Part shown: piece by piece, positions 43,372 to 52,117 of the stretch
How the letters are laid out: every line of letters begins with the position of its first letter
How positions within the stretch are numbered: the stretch's first letter is position 1
Assembly (NCBI RefSeq): GCF_002210425.1
Contig: NZ_MWQK01000006.1
Span: 223,152-287,151, forward strand
Origin: Fibrobacter sp. UWB2
GTDB taxonomy: Bacteria; Fibrobacterota; Fibrobacteria; Fibrobacterales; Fibrobacteraceae
Direction: 5' to 3'
Length of the DNA stretch: 64,000 nt
Made by a program: the position numbers and the translations under genes
The notes under the pieces: generated by a model
What the model saw: the letters and a program-made list of their open reading frames with translations, nothing else
Database searches by the model: none
Told to the model about the DNA's origin: nothing

Positions 43372-44175
43372 ATGATTCCTAAAAAGTTGCACTATATTTG
43401 GCTTTCCAATGACCCGCTGCCGCAACTTCCTCAGTTGTGCTTGAATAGCTGGAAACGTCATTGCCCTGATTACGAAATTGTCCACTGGGATATGGCAAAA
43501 TGCCAGAAGATTATCGATTCGGTCCCGTTTGTGCGCGAGGCGGTTTCGCTTTCTAAGTGGGCTTTCGCAAGCGACTACATTCGCCTTTATGCCGTCTATA
43601 GCGAGGGCGGAATCTATTTGGATAGCGATGTTTACATGTACCAGAGCTTTGATCCGTTCCTGGACAATCGCTATTTCACGAATATAGAGTTTACATCGCA
43701 CTTCAAGAAAAACAAGTCTTGGCAGTACTTGAACGAGGACGGAACCAAGAAGGACCCGAACCAGATTGCGCTCCCGGGGCTTGCTTTGCAGGCGGCCATT
43801 TTCGGTGGCGAGGCGGGGCATCCGTTCCTTAAGAAGTGCATGGAATACTACGAAAACCAGAAGTTCATTTTGCCGAATGGTGAATTGAATATCCAGAATA
43901 TTTCTCCGTTTGTTTATGCGCATACGGCACAGCAATTTGGTTTTGTTTATAAAAATGAATTGCAGAAACTTTCTGAGGGAATGACGATTTATCCGGGCGA
44001 TGTGTTTTTGCCGAGCTTGAACGAATCAAAGACGAAACCTTTTGCGATTCACGTGACGAACGGCAGCTGGCGCCCGCTTTGGCAACGCATCAAGAACTTC
44101 CTCCGAAATGCACCGCGTGGCACGATGGAAAGCCGCCTTGCCGCATACGAAAACAAGAAACCGATTGAGCTTTAA
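43372..44175 (+). CDS. Glycosyltransferase family 32 (capsular type)
   Basis: 267 aa. IPKKLHYIWLSNDPLP and YEIVHWD open the protein, SDYIRLYAVYSEGGIYLDSDV (about 65-86) contains the DxD metal site of GT32 (OCH1-like, DXD-containing sugar-binding region). Such enzymes add mannose, galactose or similar sugars during capsule or O-antigen synthesis in the cytoplasm. It is followed after 2 bases by the GT8-like gene, forming a GT32-GT8-GT4 operon. Confidence 0.9.
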   Translation: MIPKKLHYIWLSNDPLPQLPQLCLNSWKRHCPDYEIVHWDMAKCQKIIDSVPFVREAVSLSKWAFASDYIRLYAVYSEGGIYLDSDVYMYQSFDPFLDNRYFTNIEFTSHFKKNKSWQYLNEDGTKKDPNQIALPGLALQAAIFGGEAGHPFLKKCMEYYENQKFILPNGELNIQNISPFVYAHTAQQFGFVYKNELQKLSEGMTIYPGDVFLPSLNESKTKPFAIHVTNGSWRPLWQRIKNFLRNAPRGTMESRLAAYENKKPIEL

Positions 44176-44177
44176 GG

Positions 44178-45200
44178 ATGACTATGCCTTCTGTGAAATA
44201 TCTTTTTGTGTTGACGAGTTCCCCGAAGGACTTTTTCTGCGAGCAGACGCTTGTGGCGATTGCTTCGCTGCGCGTCCATAACCCGAATGCGTTCGTGACG
44301 CTTTTGACGGACGACAAAACGGCCGAAACTCTGACGGGGCAGCGTGCGGTCTTGAAGGACGCTGTCGATGAACTCAAGGTACTCACGCTTGATGAAAAGT
44401 TCACGCCGATGCTTCGTTCTCGTTACCTCAAGACGGTGATGCGTAATGTGGTCGATGGCGACTTCTTGTACATGGATTCGGACATCGCGATTGTCGATGA
44501 CCTCTCGATTCCGGACGAATGGCGCGGTGGCATTTACGCGGTACTCGACTTCCACACGAATCTTTCGAAGGCAATTAACCGCAAGAAGGTCTTGAACAAC
44601 GCGAAGATGATGGGCTTTTCGCCAATCCTCAACGATGAGATTTTCAACGGGGGCGTGATGTTTGCCGCCGATACGCCGGAAGCTCGCGAGTTCTTCAAGA
44701 CTTGGCATGAACTTTGGCTTTACTGCGTTTCGAAAAATTTCCCGTATGACATGGCTTCGCTTGCTGAGACGAACTACAAGTTCGGTTACGTGACGAAAAA
44801 GATGGATGGCGGCTGGAACTGCCAGCTGGCTTACGGCAATCGCTTTTTGCCGACGGCGAAAGTGCTGCATTTCTTCGGTTCGCGCATTATCGATACGCGT
44901 GGCCGCAAGGTGCCGGAATCGATGAACATCTTTTTGCCGAAAATTTTGCGCAAGGACTTTTATACGAACTTGAAGAACCTCCCCGTGACGGTAAACGCGG
45001 ACAAGTCCATTCACATCAACGAGTATTACGATGACGTGATTGCCCACGCGAAGGACGCTTTCATGTACCAGACGAACAAAGTTGGTGCTGCGGGCGCTTA
45101 CATTATTCGTAGCTATGCGTTTGCGAAGTCGCTCGCCTGGCTGTACAAGAATGTGCCTTTTCTCGTGAAGCCTTTGGAAATCTTGGGCAAGCTTTTCTAG
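44178..45200 (+). CDS. Nucleotide-sugar glycosyltransferase, GT8-like
   Basis: 340 aa; start at 44178 or at the ATG two codons later. The GT-A fold is suggested by the opening strand KYLFVLTSSPKDFF and by LYMDSDIAIVD (about 95-105) with a DxD. NGGVMFA (about 160) is the usual downstream motif of GT8-type or DUF-type retaining transferases. Acceptor unknown. Middle gene of a three-gene transferase operon. Confidence 0.82.
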   Translation: MTMPSVKYLFVLTSSPKDFFCEQTLVAIASLRVHNPNAFVTLLTDDKTAETLTGQRAVLKDAVDELKVLTLDEKFTPMLRSRYLKTVMRNVVDGDFLYMDSDIAIVDDLSIPDEWRGGIYAVLDFHTNLSKAINRKKVLNNAKMMGFSPILNDEIFNGGVMFAADTPEAREFFKTWHELWLYCVSKNFPYDMASLAETNYKFGYVTKKMDGGWNCQLAYGNRFLPTAKVLHFFGSRIIDTRGRKVPESMNIFLPKILRKDFYTNLKNLPVTVNADKSIHINEYYDDVIAHAKDAFMYQTNKVGAAGAYIIRSYAFAKSLAWLYKNVPFLVKPLEILGKLF

Positions 45201-45209
45201 GGGACGTTT

Positions 45210-46373
45210 ATGAATTTGCTTTTTAATCTCGTGGCGGTGCAGCCGATTCACAGTGCAAAATTTCACGGTGGCGGCAGCTATGGCGAAGTGATATTCTGGG
45301 CGCTTGTGAAACGTGGCGCAAAGTTCAGTTGCGTCTATGATAGCCGAAAGTATTTGGCCCCGGATATTATTGCGGCTTGCGAAAAATGTGGCATCCCGCT
45401 TTTTGACATTGCCGAAAAGACTCCGCAGCAGATTATCGACGAAAATGCGATTGATGCGTTTTACACGCCGCTTTATTCGCTGGAAGGCAAATGGCAAATT
45501 CAGGTGAAGCGTTTTGTGTTCACGTGGCATGGAGTGCGCGCTCTCGAAATGCAGTATAGCTGGCAAGGCGTTGGCTTTGCGAAAAAACTTGCACAAAAGC
45601 TCGAAGCGCTTGTACGTTATCGCGACAGTTGGAAAAAGTATTTCTATGCGCCCAAGTATCGCGATTTGGCGGCCCGCATTGCCGATGGCCGTGCCGAATG
45701 CATTACCGTGAGCGAACACAGCCGCGCTTCTATTAAGTCGTTTTTCCCGGAGCTTCTTGACAAAGAAATTCCAGTTTTCTATAGCCCAATGCTGGATTAC
45801 GAACCGGAAGGATTCTTGCCGCCGACGGTGAAAACGAAAAAGTATTTCTTGCTCACGAGCGGTGCCCGCTGGGAAAAGAATAACCTGCGTGCGGTCAAGG
45901 CGTTCGACGAACTCGTGACGATGATGCGTTCGACGAATCATGAATTCGATATGAAACTCGTGATTACGGGGGCGACAAACGTCAAGGTTTACCGCAAACA
46001 TATCCGCAACAAGGATGCGTTTGTGTTCCTCGGCTACGTGGAATCGAAGGAACTCGAATTTTTGCACAAGAACGCGTATGCGTTTATTTTCCCGAGTTTG
46101 AACGAAGGCTTTGGCTATCCGCCAGTGCAGTCGATGCGTTATGGCGTGCCAGTTGCTGCAAGCGGTACGACGTCTGTGCCCGAAGTCTGCGAAAATGCGG
46201 CACTTTACTTTGACCCGTATTCCGTGAGCGAAATCAAGAACCGCATGATTCAATTGCTGGATTCGGATATCTATGCCATGTACGCATCCCGCGGCCTTGC
46301 CCGATACGGTGAAGTGCATAAACGCCAACAAGAAGACCTCGAAAAAGCCGTCGCCTTTGTCCTCGGTGAATAA
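45210..46373 (+). CDS. Glycosyltransferase family 4
   Basis: 387 aa GT-B enzyme. SEHSRASIKSFFP marks the end of the N-terminal domain. FPSLNEGFGYPPVQSMRYGVPV (about 300) is the C-terminal nucleotide-sugar site, with E-x7-Q in place of the more usual E-x7-E. Mannosyl- or rhamnosyltransferase-like in appearance. Ends the GT32-GT8-GT4 operon; a compound palindromic repeat follows its stop. Confidence 0.88.
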   Translation: MNLLFNLVAVQPIHSAKFHGGGSYGEVIFWALVKRGAKFSCVYDSRKYLAPDIIAACEKCGIPLFDIAEKTPQQIIDENAIDAFYTPLYSLEGKWQIQVKRFVFTWHGVRALEMQYSWQGVGFAKKLAQKLEALVRYRDSWKKYFYAPKYRDLAARIADGRAECITVSEHSRASIKSFFPELLDKEIPVFYSPMLDYEPEGFLPPTVKTKKYFLLTSGARWEKNNLRAVKAFDELVTMMRSTNHEFDMKLVITGATNVKVYRKHIRNKDAFVFLGYVESKELEFLHKNAYAFIFPSLNEGFGYPPVQSMRYGVPVAASGTTSVPEVCENAALYFDPYSVSEIKNRMIQLLDSDIYAMYASRGLARYGEVHKRQQEDLEKAVAFVLGE

Positions 46374-46399
46374 TTATTAGGAGTGATAGCTCCGATTCT

Positions 46400-46452
46400 G
46401 TCATGCCCGCTAGAGCCTGTCCTGAGCGAAGTCGAAGGATGCGGGCATCTCC
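46400..46452. repeat. Compound palindromic repeat (family A core inside family B arms)
   Basis: ATGCCCGC at the left and GCGGGCAT at the right are family B arms; the middle CCTGAGCGAAGTCGAAGGAT is a family A-like core. Confidence 0.7.
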
Positions 46453-46490
46453 ATATACATTTTGTACATGCTCTTGCATGAGCATTTTAT

Positions 46491-46496
46491 TATAAT
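46491..46496 (+). promoter_or_regulatory. -10 element of the 474-aa secreted protein gene
   Basis: Consensus TATAAT 8 nt before the ATG, with no Shine-Dalgarno. A 6-bp inverted repeat ATGCTC/GAGCAT (46468-46485) lies just upstream. Confidence 0.6.
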
Positions 46497-46504
46497 TTGT
46501 AATT

Positions 46505-47929
46505 ATGATAAAGAAAATCTGTTTCTTGGTTGTTGCGTTTGCGTGTGTAGTGCTTGCACATCAGATTCCTTTGTGGGTGTATAAAGAAGGCGGGTCGGAT
46601 CATGTTTATTTCAATGGTAAAATGTGCAGTATTTTAACGCATCCGCTTAACGAGTTTGTCGCCAAACATTATGCGGAGTGGCCATTTAGACCGATAAATG
46701 CTTGTACAGTGCTTGGTAATCGCCCGATATTTGCTTATTTTGGTCCTGAAAATGGTGGCGGTTATACTGCTTTTTGGCGTTTTCGAGATTCATCGCTTTA
46801 TTTAGATAGCGTGAAGATAAATGCTTGCTCGCGTTCTTTATATACAAAGAGTGATGACCAAAGAGTTGTTTCGGTGAGTATTCCCCCGCAGGAAATTGTT
46901 TTGAATACATCTGCAAAAAAACGAATTTTCAAAAATCAAAAGAGCGAACCATTGTTTGCAGATTTTGTTAGCGATACCATTAAATTTGAATGTGAATCGG
47001 GTTATAGCAGCTATGTAAAGGAAGGTAGGGTTGTTTCTGAACCTCGGAAAATAATATATGAAGGAATGCTTGTAGGTGGTCGTGGTACAAAACCTGTAAT
47101 GCAACATAATTCCAAAAGAATGAATGCTGAACCAGATTTGCTGAGTCCGAAACTCTATCAAGAAGGAAATTCTCCGTTTGTCGATTATTACAAAGTTTTA
47201 GATAGCTTACGCCAAGTGTTAGATGATAAAGGTATGGAAGAATATCTTGAAGAATCTAGGATAGATCCGAGGTTTAAAAAATTTGAAGATTTCTTTAAAA
47301 TTAATGCGATAAGCATGTGGTATTATGATCGGTTTGGATCGGATGACCATTATGTTTTTTATGTATCGCCTAAAGGAAAAACTCCATTTAAAGAAATAAT
47401 CTTTAGACTCCGCAAATATGAAACGTTTGAAAAAGACCCGGTGGAGTCTATTAAGTTGTTTTTAAGAACTCTTATCGCCATTCGTAAAAATCCGTCGTTT
47501 GAAAAATGGTTGAATTATAAAAGTCCTTTGATGAATTATCAGGATGTTGCCATTGAACGTGAAGATTTAATCGATGCTCGTGTAGAACTTGCTTCAAGAG
47601 AAAAAATTTGGAGAGATGTTGGAATGAATGGCGAGTATGTGGCCACGATACGGTATCGAGATAATGATTTGCCTCAGTATGAATTTTGGTTAAGCGATAA
47701 TGGTGATGTGCTCGTTACATTTGCGTTTGTTCCAAATATGGAAGAGTTCTTCAATATTGAAAATTTCAAAAGAAATCGGTTTGGAAGGACTTATAGTGTT
47801 GAACCTCGCATAGAACGATGTGAAGGGTTCGACTCAAAAAAGAATTCACTTCGTGATGGCTATTGTAACTACCTCATCATCCGCCGCGATGGTACAATCA
47901 AATACGGCCCAGAATCGGGGGATTTGTAA
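46505..47929 (+). CDS. Secreted protein of unknown function, AT-rich gene
   Basis: 474 aa with a signal peptide (KKICFLVVAFACVVLAH). Mature part rich in Lys, Asp, Tyr and Phe with no recognised domain; four Cys in the N-terminal half could form disulfides. Visibly richer in A/T and in AT-ending codons than the surrounding glycosyltransferase and metabolic genes, so it was probably acquired or is a fast-evolving strain-specific gene. Translation appears leaderless. Confidence 0.75.
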   Translation: MIKKICFLVVAFACVVLAHQIPLWVYKEGGSDHVYFNGKMCSILTHPLNEFVAKHYAEWPFRPINACTVLGNRPIFAYFGPENGGGYTAFWRFRDSSLYLDSVKINACSRSLYTKSDDQRVVSVSIPPQEIVLNTSAKKRIFKNQKSEPLFADFVSDTIKFECESGYSSYVKEGRVVSEPRKIIYEGMLVGGRGTKPVMQHNSKRMNAEPDLLSPKLYQEGNSPFVDYYKVLDSLRQVLDDKGMEEYLEESRIDPRFKKFEDFFKINAISMWYYDRFGSDDHYVFYVSPKGKTPFKEIIFRLRKYETFEKDPVESIKLFLRTLIAIRKNPSFEKWLNYKSPLMNYQDVAIEREDLIDARVELASREKIWRDVGMNGEYVATIRYRDNDLPQYEFWLSDNGDVLVTFAFVPNMEEFFNIENFKRNRFGRTYSVEPRIERCEGFDSKKNSLRDGYCNYLIIRRDGTIKYGPESGDL

Positions 47930-47932
47930 AAA

Positions 47933-47964
47933 AGGATCCCGGCTCGGAGGCCGGGATGACAAGT
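47933..47964. repeat. Palindromic repeat family B
   Basis: GGATCCCGGC...GCCGGGATGACAAG between convergent gene ends. Confidence 0.75.
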
Positions 47965-47982
47965 GTGAGACTGTGGATTTTT

Positions 47983-48732
47983 CTATAGCTTCATCACGCG
48001 CTTCATCTCGAGATTTTCATAGCCTTCGGGGCAATGCGTCGAGAGGTAAACGGTCGGGTTGTTGGCGATGAATTCGCGGACACGGTCGAGCGTTTCGCGG
48101 GCGGCAATGATGTCTTCAAAAACGATGCTTAATTTGTTTGCCTTGAGGGCTGCATCGCAGTAGGTCACATCGCCGTGCATCATGTAGAAGAGTCCGTCGT
48201 TTTCGACGACGATGATGCTGTTGCCTTTGGTGTGTCCCTTCGCTTCAATGAAATAGATTCCGTTTGCGATTTTTTCGCATTTCGGGAAGTTGTGGTAAGG
48301 CCCGTCCTTGTATGTACAACGCACGATGTGCGGACCTTCGAGTTTCATGGCGTCGGCATCTTCGGGCGAGACGAACACCATCGCGTTTTTGAAGTACTGG
48401 ATGGCCGCTGAATGGTCCGGGTGCTTGTGCGTGATGAGGATTTTCGTGACCTGGTCGGGCCTGTAGCCGAGTTCCGCAAAGGCTTTGGTGTAGTCCTTTA
48501 ACTTTTCACCCATGTAAAGCGGTGCGCCGAGTTTCTTTTCGGGCGCTTCAAAGTCGTTGACGAACCCTGTATCGACGAGGATGACTTCGCTCCCGGTGTC
48601 GATAAGAAAGTTTTGCAGGCTGCTGCGGTAGATAATCTGTTCGTCGAACTTGTCCTTGCCTTCTTCACCGCCAAAGGCAAACGCTTGGTTCATGAAACCA
48701 TGGTCAAACATGCGTACGGCTTTAATTTCCAT
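47983..48732 (-). CDS. MBL-fold metallohydrolase
   Basis: 249 aa from the ATG at 48732, which has AAGGGG upstream; the longer frame is rejected. THKHPDHSAA (about 115) is the HxHxDH dinuclear zinc motif. GHTKGNS and HGDV (about 165-185) supply further ligands, and a C-terminal STHCP His completes the site. The closest general type is the lactonase or glyoxalase II-like group. Substrate unknown. Divergent from purF. Confidence 0.85.
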   Translation of the reverse strand: MEIKAVRMFDHGFMNQAFAFGGEEGKDKFDEQIIYRSSLQNFLIDTGSEVILVDTGFVNDFEAPEKKLGAPLYMGEKLKDYTKAFAELGYRPDQVTKILITHKHPDHSAAIQYFKNAMVFVSPEDADAMKLEGPHIVRCTYKDGPYHNFPKCEKIANGIYFIEAKGHTKGNSIIVVENDGLFYMMHGDVTYCDAALKANKLSIVFEDIIAARETLDRVREFIANNPTVYLSTHCPEGYENLEMKRVMKL

Positions 48733-48785
48733 ATGCTTCCCCTTCTGAAAATGTATGCTTTTATACCAATATATACTCAAAAGGT

Positions 48786-48829
48786 CCCAAATCAAAATGG
48801 GGCATTACTCCAATTTGGGGTGTAAGCAA
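48786..48829. promoter_or_regulatory. Inverted repeat between MBL hydrolase and purF
   Basis: CCCAAAT (48786-48792) and ATTTGGG (48823-48829) in the divergent spacer; possible operator or stem-loop. Confidence 0.35.
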
Positions 48830-48955
48830 AAAAAATGGCCATTTGCGGGGCTCGCTCGGCGGTTGAAATAAAATTTTTCGCATTTTAGGGCTTGAATATT
48901 GCTTAAGATTTCTATTTTTGTGCGTGGAAAATCCTTTTCTATCCAGGAGTCTTAT

Positions 48956-50431
48956 ATGGGCGGCTTTTGTGGTGTTATTTCCAAAGAAGATTGCGTTTGC
49001 GATCTCTTTTACGGAACCGACTACCATTCTCACCTTGGCACTCACCGCGGCGGTATGGCTGTTTTGAAATCGGATGGAGTTTTCCATCGCTCGATTCACA
49101 ACATCCAGAACACTCCGTTCCGCAGTAAGTTTGAACACGATTTAACACATTTTTCCGGCAAGGTTGGCTTAGGCGTCATCTCTGACACGGACCCGCAGCC
49201 GCTCGTCATGACCTCCAAGCTGGGAACGTTCGCGATTGTGACCGTTGGTCTCATCACGAACATTGAAGATATTAAGAACGAACTTTTCCGCAACAACTGC
49301 ATGCAGCTCCAGTTCTCTACAACGAGTGGCATGGTCGGTCCGACCGAAGTTGTTTCAGCGCTTATCGCTACGCAGGATTCAATTATTGACGGTCTCAAGT
49401 ATGTTCAGGACAAGGTGAAGGGAAGTTGCTCCGTGCTGATTATGGATAGTGCGGGGCGTTTTTATGCCTGCCGCGACAAGTGGGGCCGTACGGCTGTAAT
49501 CCTTGGTAAGAAGGATGGCGCCATGATTGCCTTGCAAGAAAGCTGCGCTCTTCCGAACCTCGGTTACGAATACGTCCGTGATCTTGGTCCGGGTGAAGTG
49601 GTCGAGCTCACACCGGATGGCGAAACGGTGCTTGTTCCTCCGCGCAAGAAGATGGCAATTTGTTCGTTCCTCTGGGTGTATTACGGTTACCCGGCCTCCA
49701 GTTACGAAGGTCGTAACGTGGAAATGACCCGTTACCGTTGCGGTTCCGCTCTTGCGAAGCGCACCCCGACCGAAGCCGATGCCGCTTGCGGTATTCCGGA
49801 CTCCGGTACTTCTCACGCTTTGGGTTATGCACACGAAGCCGGCATCAAGTTTGCCCGTCCGTTCGTGAAGTACACGCCGACTTGGGCACGTTCGTTTATG
49901 CCGCAGGACCAGCGCCAGCGCGAACACGTTGCCTCGATGAAGCTCATTCCGATTCCGGGTCTCATCAAGGACCGTCGCCTCGTTTTCTGCGATGACTCCA
50001 TCGTTCGCGGAACTCAGCTCGGCAAGCAGGCTGCAAAACTTTATTCGATGGGCTGCAAGGAAACGCATATGCGTATCGCTTGCCCGCCGCTCGTTTATCC
50101 GTGCAAGTTCATCAACTTCTCACGCTCCAAGAATGAATACGACCTCATCACGCGCCGTTACATTCGCGACCAGGAAGGTGAAAACGCCGATCTCGACAAG
50201 TACACCGATCCGAATGGCCAGCCGTACAAGGACATGGTCGAATACATCCGCAAGAAGCTGAACCTCACGTCGCTTGCGTTCCAGCGCATTGACGACTTGA
50301 TCCAGGCTATCGGCCTCCCGGAAGAAGACCTTTGCACTTACTGCTGGACTGGCAAGGACTACGCCGAAACGGGTGACTGCTATCATTGCCCGTGCCATTG
50401 CCACGACAAGGAAAAGGAAGAAGACAAGTAG
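48956..50431 (+). CDS. purF: Amidophosphoribosyltransferase-like protein
   Basis: 491 aa from the ATG at 48956 with CAGGAG upstream. The N-terminal Ntn-type domain starts MGGFCGVIS, then YHSHLGTHRGGMAV. The phosphoribosyl-binding loop VFCDDSIVRGTQ (about 345) is intact. The normal nucleophile Cys next to the initiator Met is replaced by Gly, and the only nearby Cys is residue 5. The Cys-rich tail (CTYCW, CYHCPCHCH) could bind Zn or an iron-sulfur cluster. The first step of purine synthesis is the presumed role; glutamine use is doubtful. Confidence 0.85.
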   Translation: MGGFCGVISKEDCVCDLFYGTDYHSHLGTHRGGMAVLKSDGVFHRSIHNIQNTPFRSKFEHDLTHFSGKVGLGVISDTDPQPLVMTSKLGTFAIVTVGLITNIEDIKNELFRNNCMQLQFSTTSGMVGPTEVVSALIATQDSIIDGLKYVQDKVKGSCSVLIMDSAGRFYACRDKWGRTAVILGKKDGAMIALQESCALPNLGYEYVRDLGPGEVVELTPDGETVLVPPRKKMAICSFLWVYYGYPASSYEGRNVEMTRYRCGSALAKRTPTEADAACGIPDSGTSHALGYAHEAGIKFARPFVKYTPTWARSFMPQDQRQREHVASMKLIPIPGLIKDRRLVFCDDSIVRGTQLGKQAAKLYSMGCKETHMRIACPPLVYPCKFINFSRSKNEYDLITRRYIRDQEGENADLDKYTDPNGQPYKDMVEYIRKKLNLTSLAFQRIDDLIQAIGLPEEDLCTYCWTGKDYAETGDCYHCPCHCHDKEKEEDK

Positions 50432-50464
50432 TTGTCATTCCCGCCTCCGAGCGGGAATCCCCAT
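50431..50464. repeat. Palindromic repeat family B (inverted)
   Basis: GTCATTCCCGC...GCGGGAATCCCC directly after the purF stop. Confidence 0.75.
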
Positions 50465-50484
50465 TTCAAGTTCTTTGAAATTGA

Positions 50485-50517
50485 AAATCCGACCTCTTAC
50501 GAGGCCGGATTTTTTTA
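50485..50517 (+). terminator. Rho-independent terminator of purF
   Basis: AAAATCCG-CCTC/GAGG-CGGATTTT stem (one mismatch) with a T run. Confidence 0.85.
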
Positions 50518-50542
50518 TATCAGGAGATGTCTATGGGACTTT

Positions 50543-52117
50543 TTAGTGACGTTTCTTCTTGTTGTTGGGAAGCGCTGTGAAGTTGTTACTGCACGTGCCT
50601 CCGTTATACGGACCAACGGCCTGAATGTTGAATTTGTATGACCCCGGAGTCCCCTGCATCTTGAATTTGAGGGAGGTGAGCATTCTGGATGCCTGTTCGC
50701 CAGTGATCTTGGTGGCTCCCTTGTACCAAGAGGGCTGTTTGAAGTCGGCCCATTTGATGAACTTTGTCGTGCCAACGGTGCTCTTCGGGAGTGTTGCCAT
50801 CGGTAATGCGTAACCGATCGCAGCGTCCATTTCTTCGCCGAGGCTCATTTCGAGGGCTGGGGCAATATCAGAGGTGTACGAGATGCATACACCACCCATG
50901 CCTGCGGCATCGGCCGGTTCGAGGTCGCCGTAGTCCGATTCACCGGCCAAACCAAAACCAACGCCAACATACGGATTGAACGTCATTGTTCCCTTGGAGA
51001 GAACGGCCGTGCCACAGAGACCGCCGCAATAGTCAATAACTGGATCCAAGGCGTCATCGCTGTATTCGTTCCCGCGTTCAACAGGCCAAACGACTACAGA
51101 TGCGCCACCATCGACGTCATCACCGTAGCTGAACCAGTAGCCAGACGTTGTGGTGCCGTTATCGTAGCCGGTTTGAATTTGGTATTCGCTGTTGGTGCCA
51201 AACCAGGTTTCGAAACTATTTGTTGTCGATGGCGGATTGATCGGATCTGGAATGATTGGGTCAGGGTCAACCGGATCCGGTTGCGTCGTTGTGGGCAAGT
51301 AAATGGGGAACTTGGCTGCTCCGCAACCATCGTACGGACCGACTGCAGCTATGTTGAAACGGCCGAGGGTGCCGCTGGTGCCCTGGAACTTGAATCTGAG
51401 CGATGCCAACTGCTTGGCCGCTGCTTCGCCTGGCATCTTGGTTGCGCCCTTATACCAACTGGGCTGCTTGAAGTCGGACCAGGCGATATACTTTGTTATG
51501 CCCGTGGCGCTCTTGGGAAGAGTGACTGCAGGAACGGCGTAACCGATTTCTGCTTCGGCTTCTTCACTGAGACCCATTTCGAGAGAAACGGCCATTTCGG
51601 AGGCGTATGAGACGCAAACGCCACCCATGCTAGATGCGTCTGCGACATCTGGGGTTCCGTCGAAAATGTTCTTTTCGCCGACGAGGTGGAAACCGAGGCC
51701 GACAAACGGATTGTAAGTCAAAGAACCTTTGTTAAGGCTGTAAGTTCCGCAAACGCCGTTGCAAAGCTCGATGATCGGATCCATTGCATCTTCGCTATAC
51801 TCGTTGCCTTTGTATGTCGGCCAAAGAATTTTGGAACGTCCGCCGTCGAGATCGTCGGCGTATTCATACCAGTAGCCGTATGTCTCTGTGTCGTTGCCGA
51901 ATCCGGTCTGAATTTGCGGATAACCTTCGTAACCGTACCAGGTCTCGAATGGGCCATACGGATGGTATGCTGAAGATGAAATGCCAAAGTTGCTAGAAGA
52001 GCTCTTTGGCTCGTGATCTGGCGGGATGAGGTCGTCGAGGTAACCGCAGCCGACAAAAAGCATAGATGCTGCCGCTGCCGTTAAGATTGATTTCTTGTGG
52101 AACTTGTTGTATCTCAT
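50543..52117 (-). CDS. Lipoprotein with two carbohydrate-binding-like modules
   Basis: 524 aa from the ATG at 52117 (AAGGAGGAAG upstream). Signal peptide with lipobox LFVGC, then a Ser-rich linker. Two homologous modules of about 210 aa (about 60-270 and 300-515) share FETW, SEDAMDP/SDDALDP, GGVC(V/I)SY, DFKQPSWYKGATK and a final Y-type (I/A)AVGPY. The W-x-DFKQPSW pattern is reminiscent of CBM11-like jelly rolls. Paralogous to the gene at 52459. Cell-surface glycan binding is inferred. Confidence 0.82.
   Translation of the reverse strand: MRYNKFHKKSILTAAAASMLFVGCGYLDDLIPPDHEPKSSSSNFGISSSAYHPYGPFETWYGYEGYPQIQTGFGNDTETYGYWYEYADDLDGGRSKILWPTYKGNEYSEDAMDPIIELCNGVCGTYSLNKGSLTYNPFVGLGFHLVGEKNIFDGTPDVADASSMGGVCVSYASEMAVSLEMGLSEEAEAEIGYAVPAVTLPKSATGITKYIAWSDFKQPSWYKGATKMPGEAAAKQLASLRFKFQGTSGTLGRFNIAAVGPYDGCGAAKFPIYLPTTTQPDPVDPDPIIPDPINPPSTTNSFETWFGTNSEYQIQTGYDNGTTTSGYWFSYGDDVDGGASVVVWPVERGNEYSDDALDPVIDYCGGLCGTAVLSKGTMTFNPYVGVGFGLAGESDYGDLEPADAAGMGGVCISYTSDIAPALEMSLGEEMDAAIGYALPMATLPKSTVGTTKFIKWADFKQPSWYKGATKITGEQASRMLTSLKFKMQGTPGSYKFNIQAVGPYNGGTCSNNFTALPNNKKKRH

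Noticed and set aside
43315..43935. N-terminal extension of the minus-strand GT2
   Set aside because: It is antisense to the GT32 gene and has no similarity to GT2 enzymes.
44172..46331. 719-codon ORF antisense to the GT8-like and GT4 genes
   Set aside because: It spans two clear genes on the other strand and is Arg/His-rich as usual for such shadows.
48780..48955. Purine riboswitch before purF
   Set aside because: No three-way junction with the conserved loops can be drawn; only a simple inverted repeat is visible.
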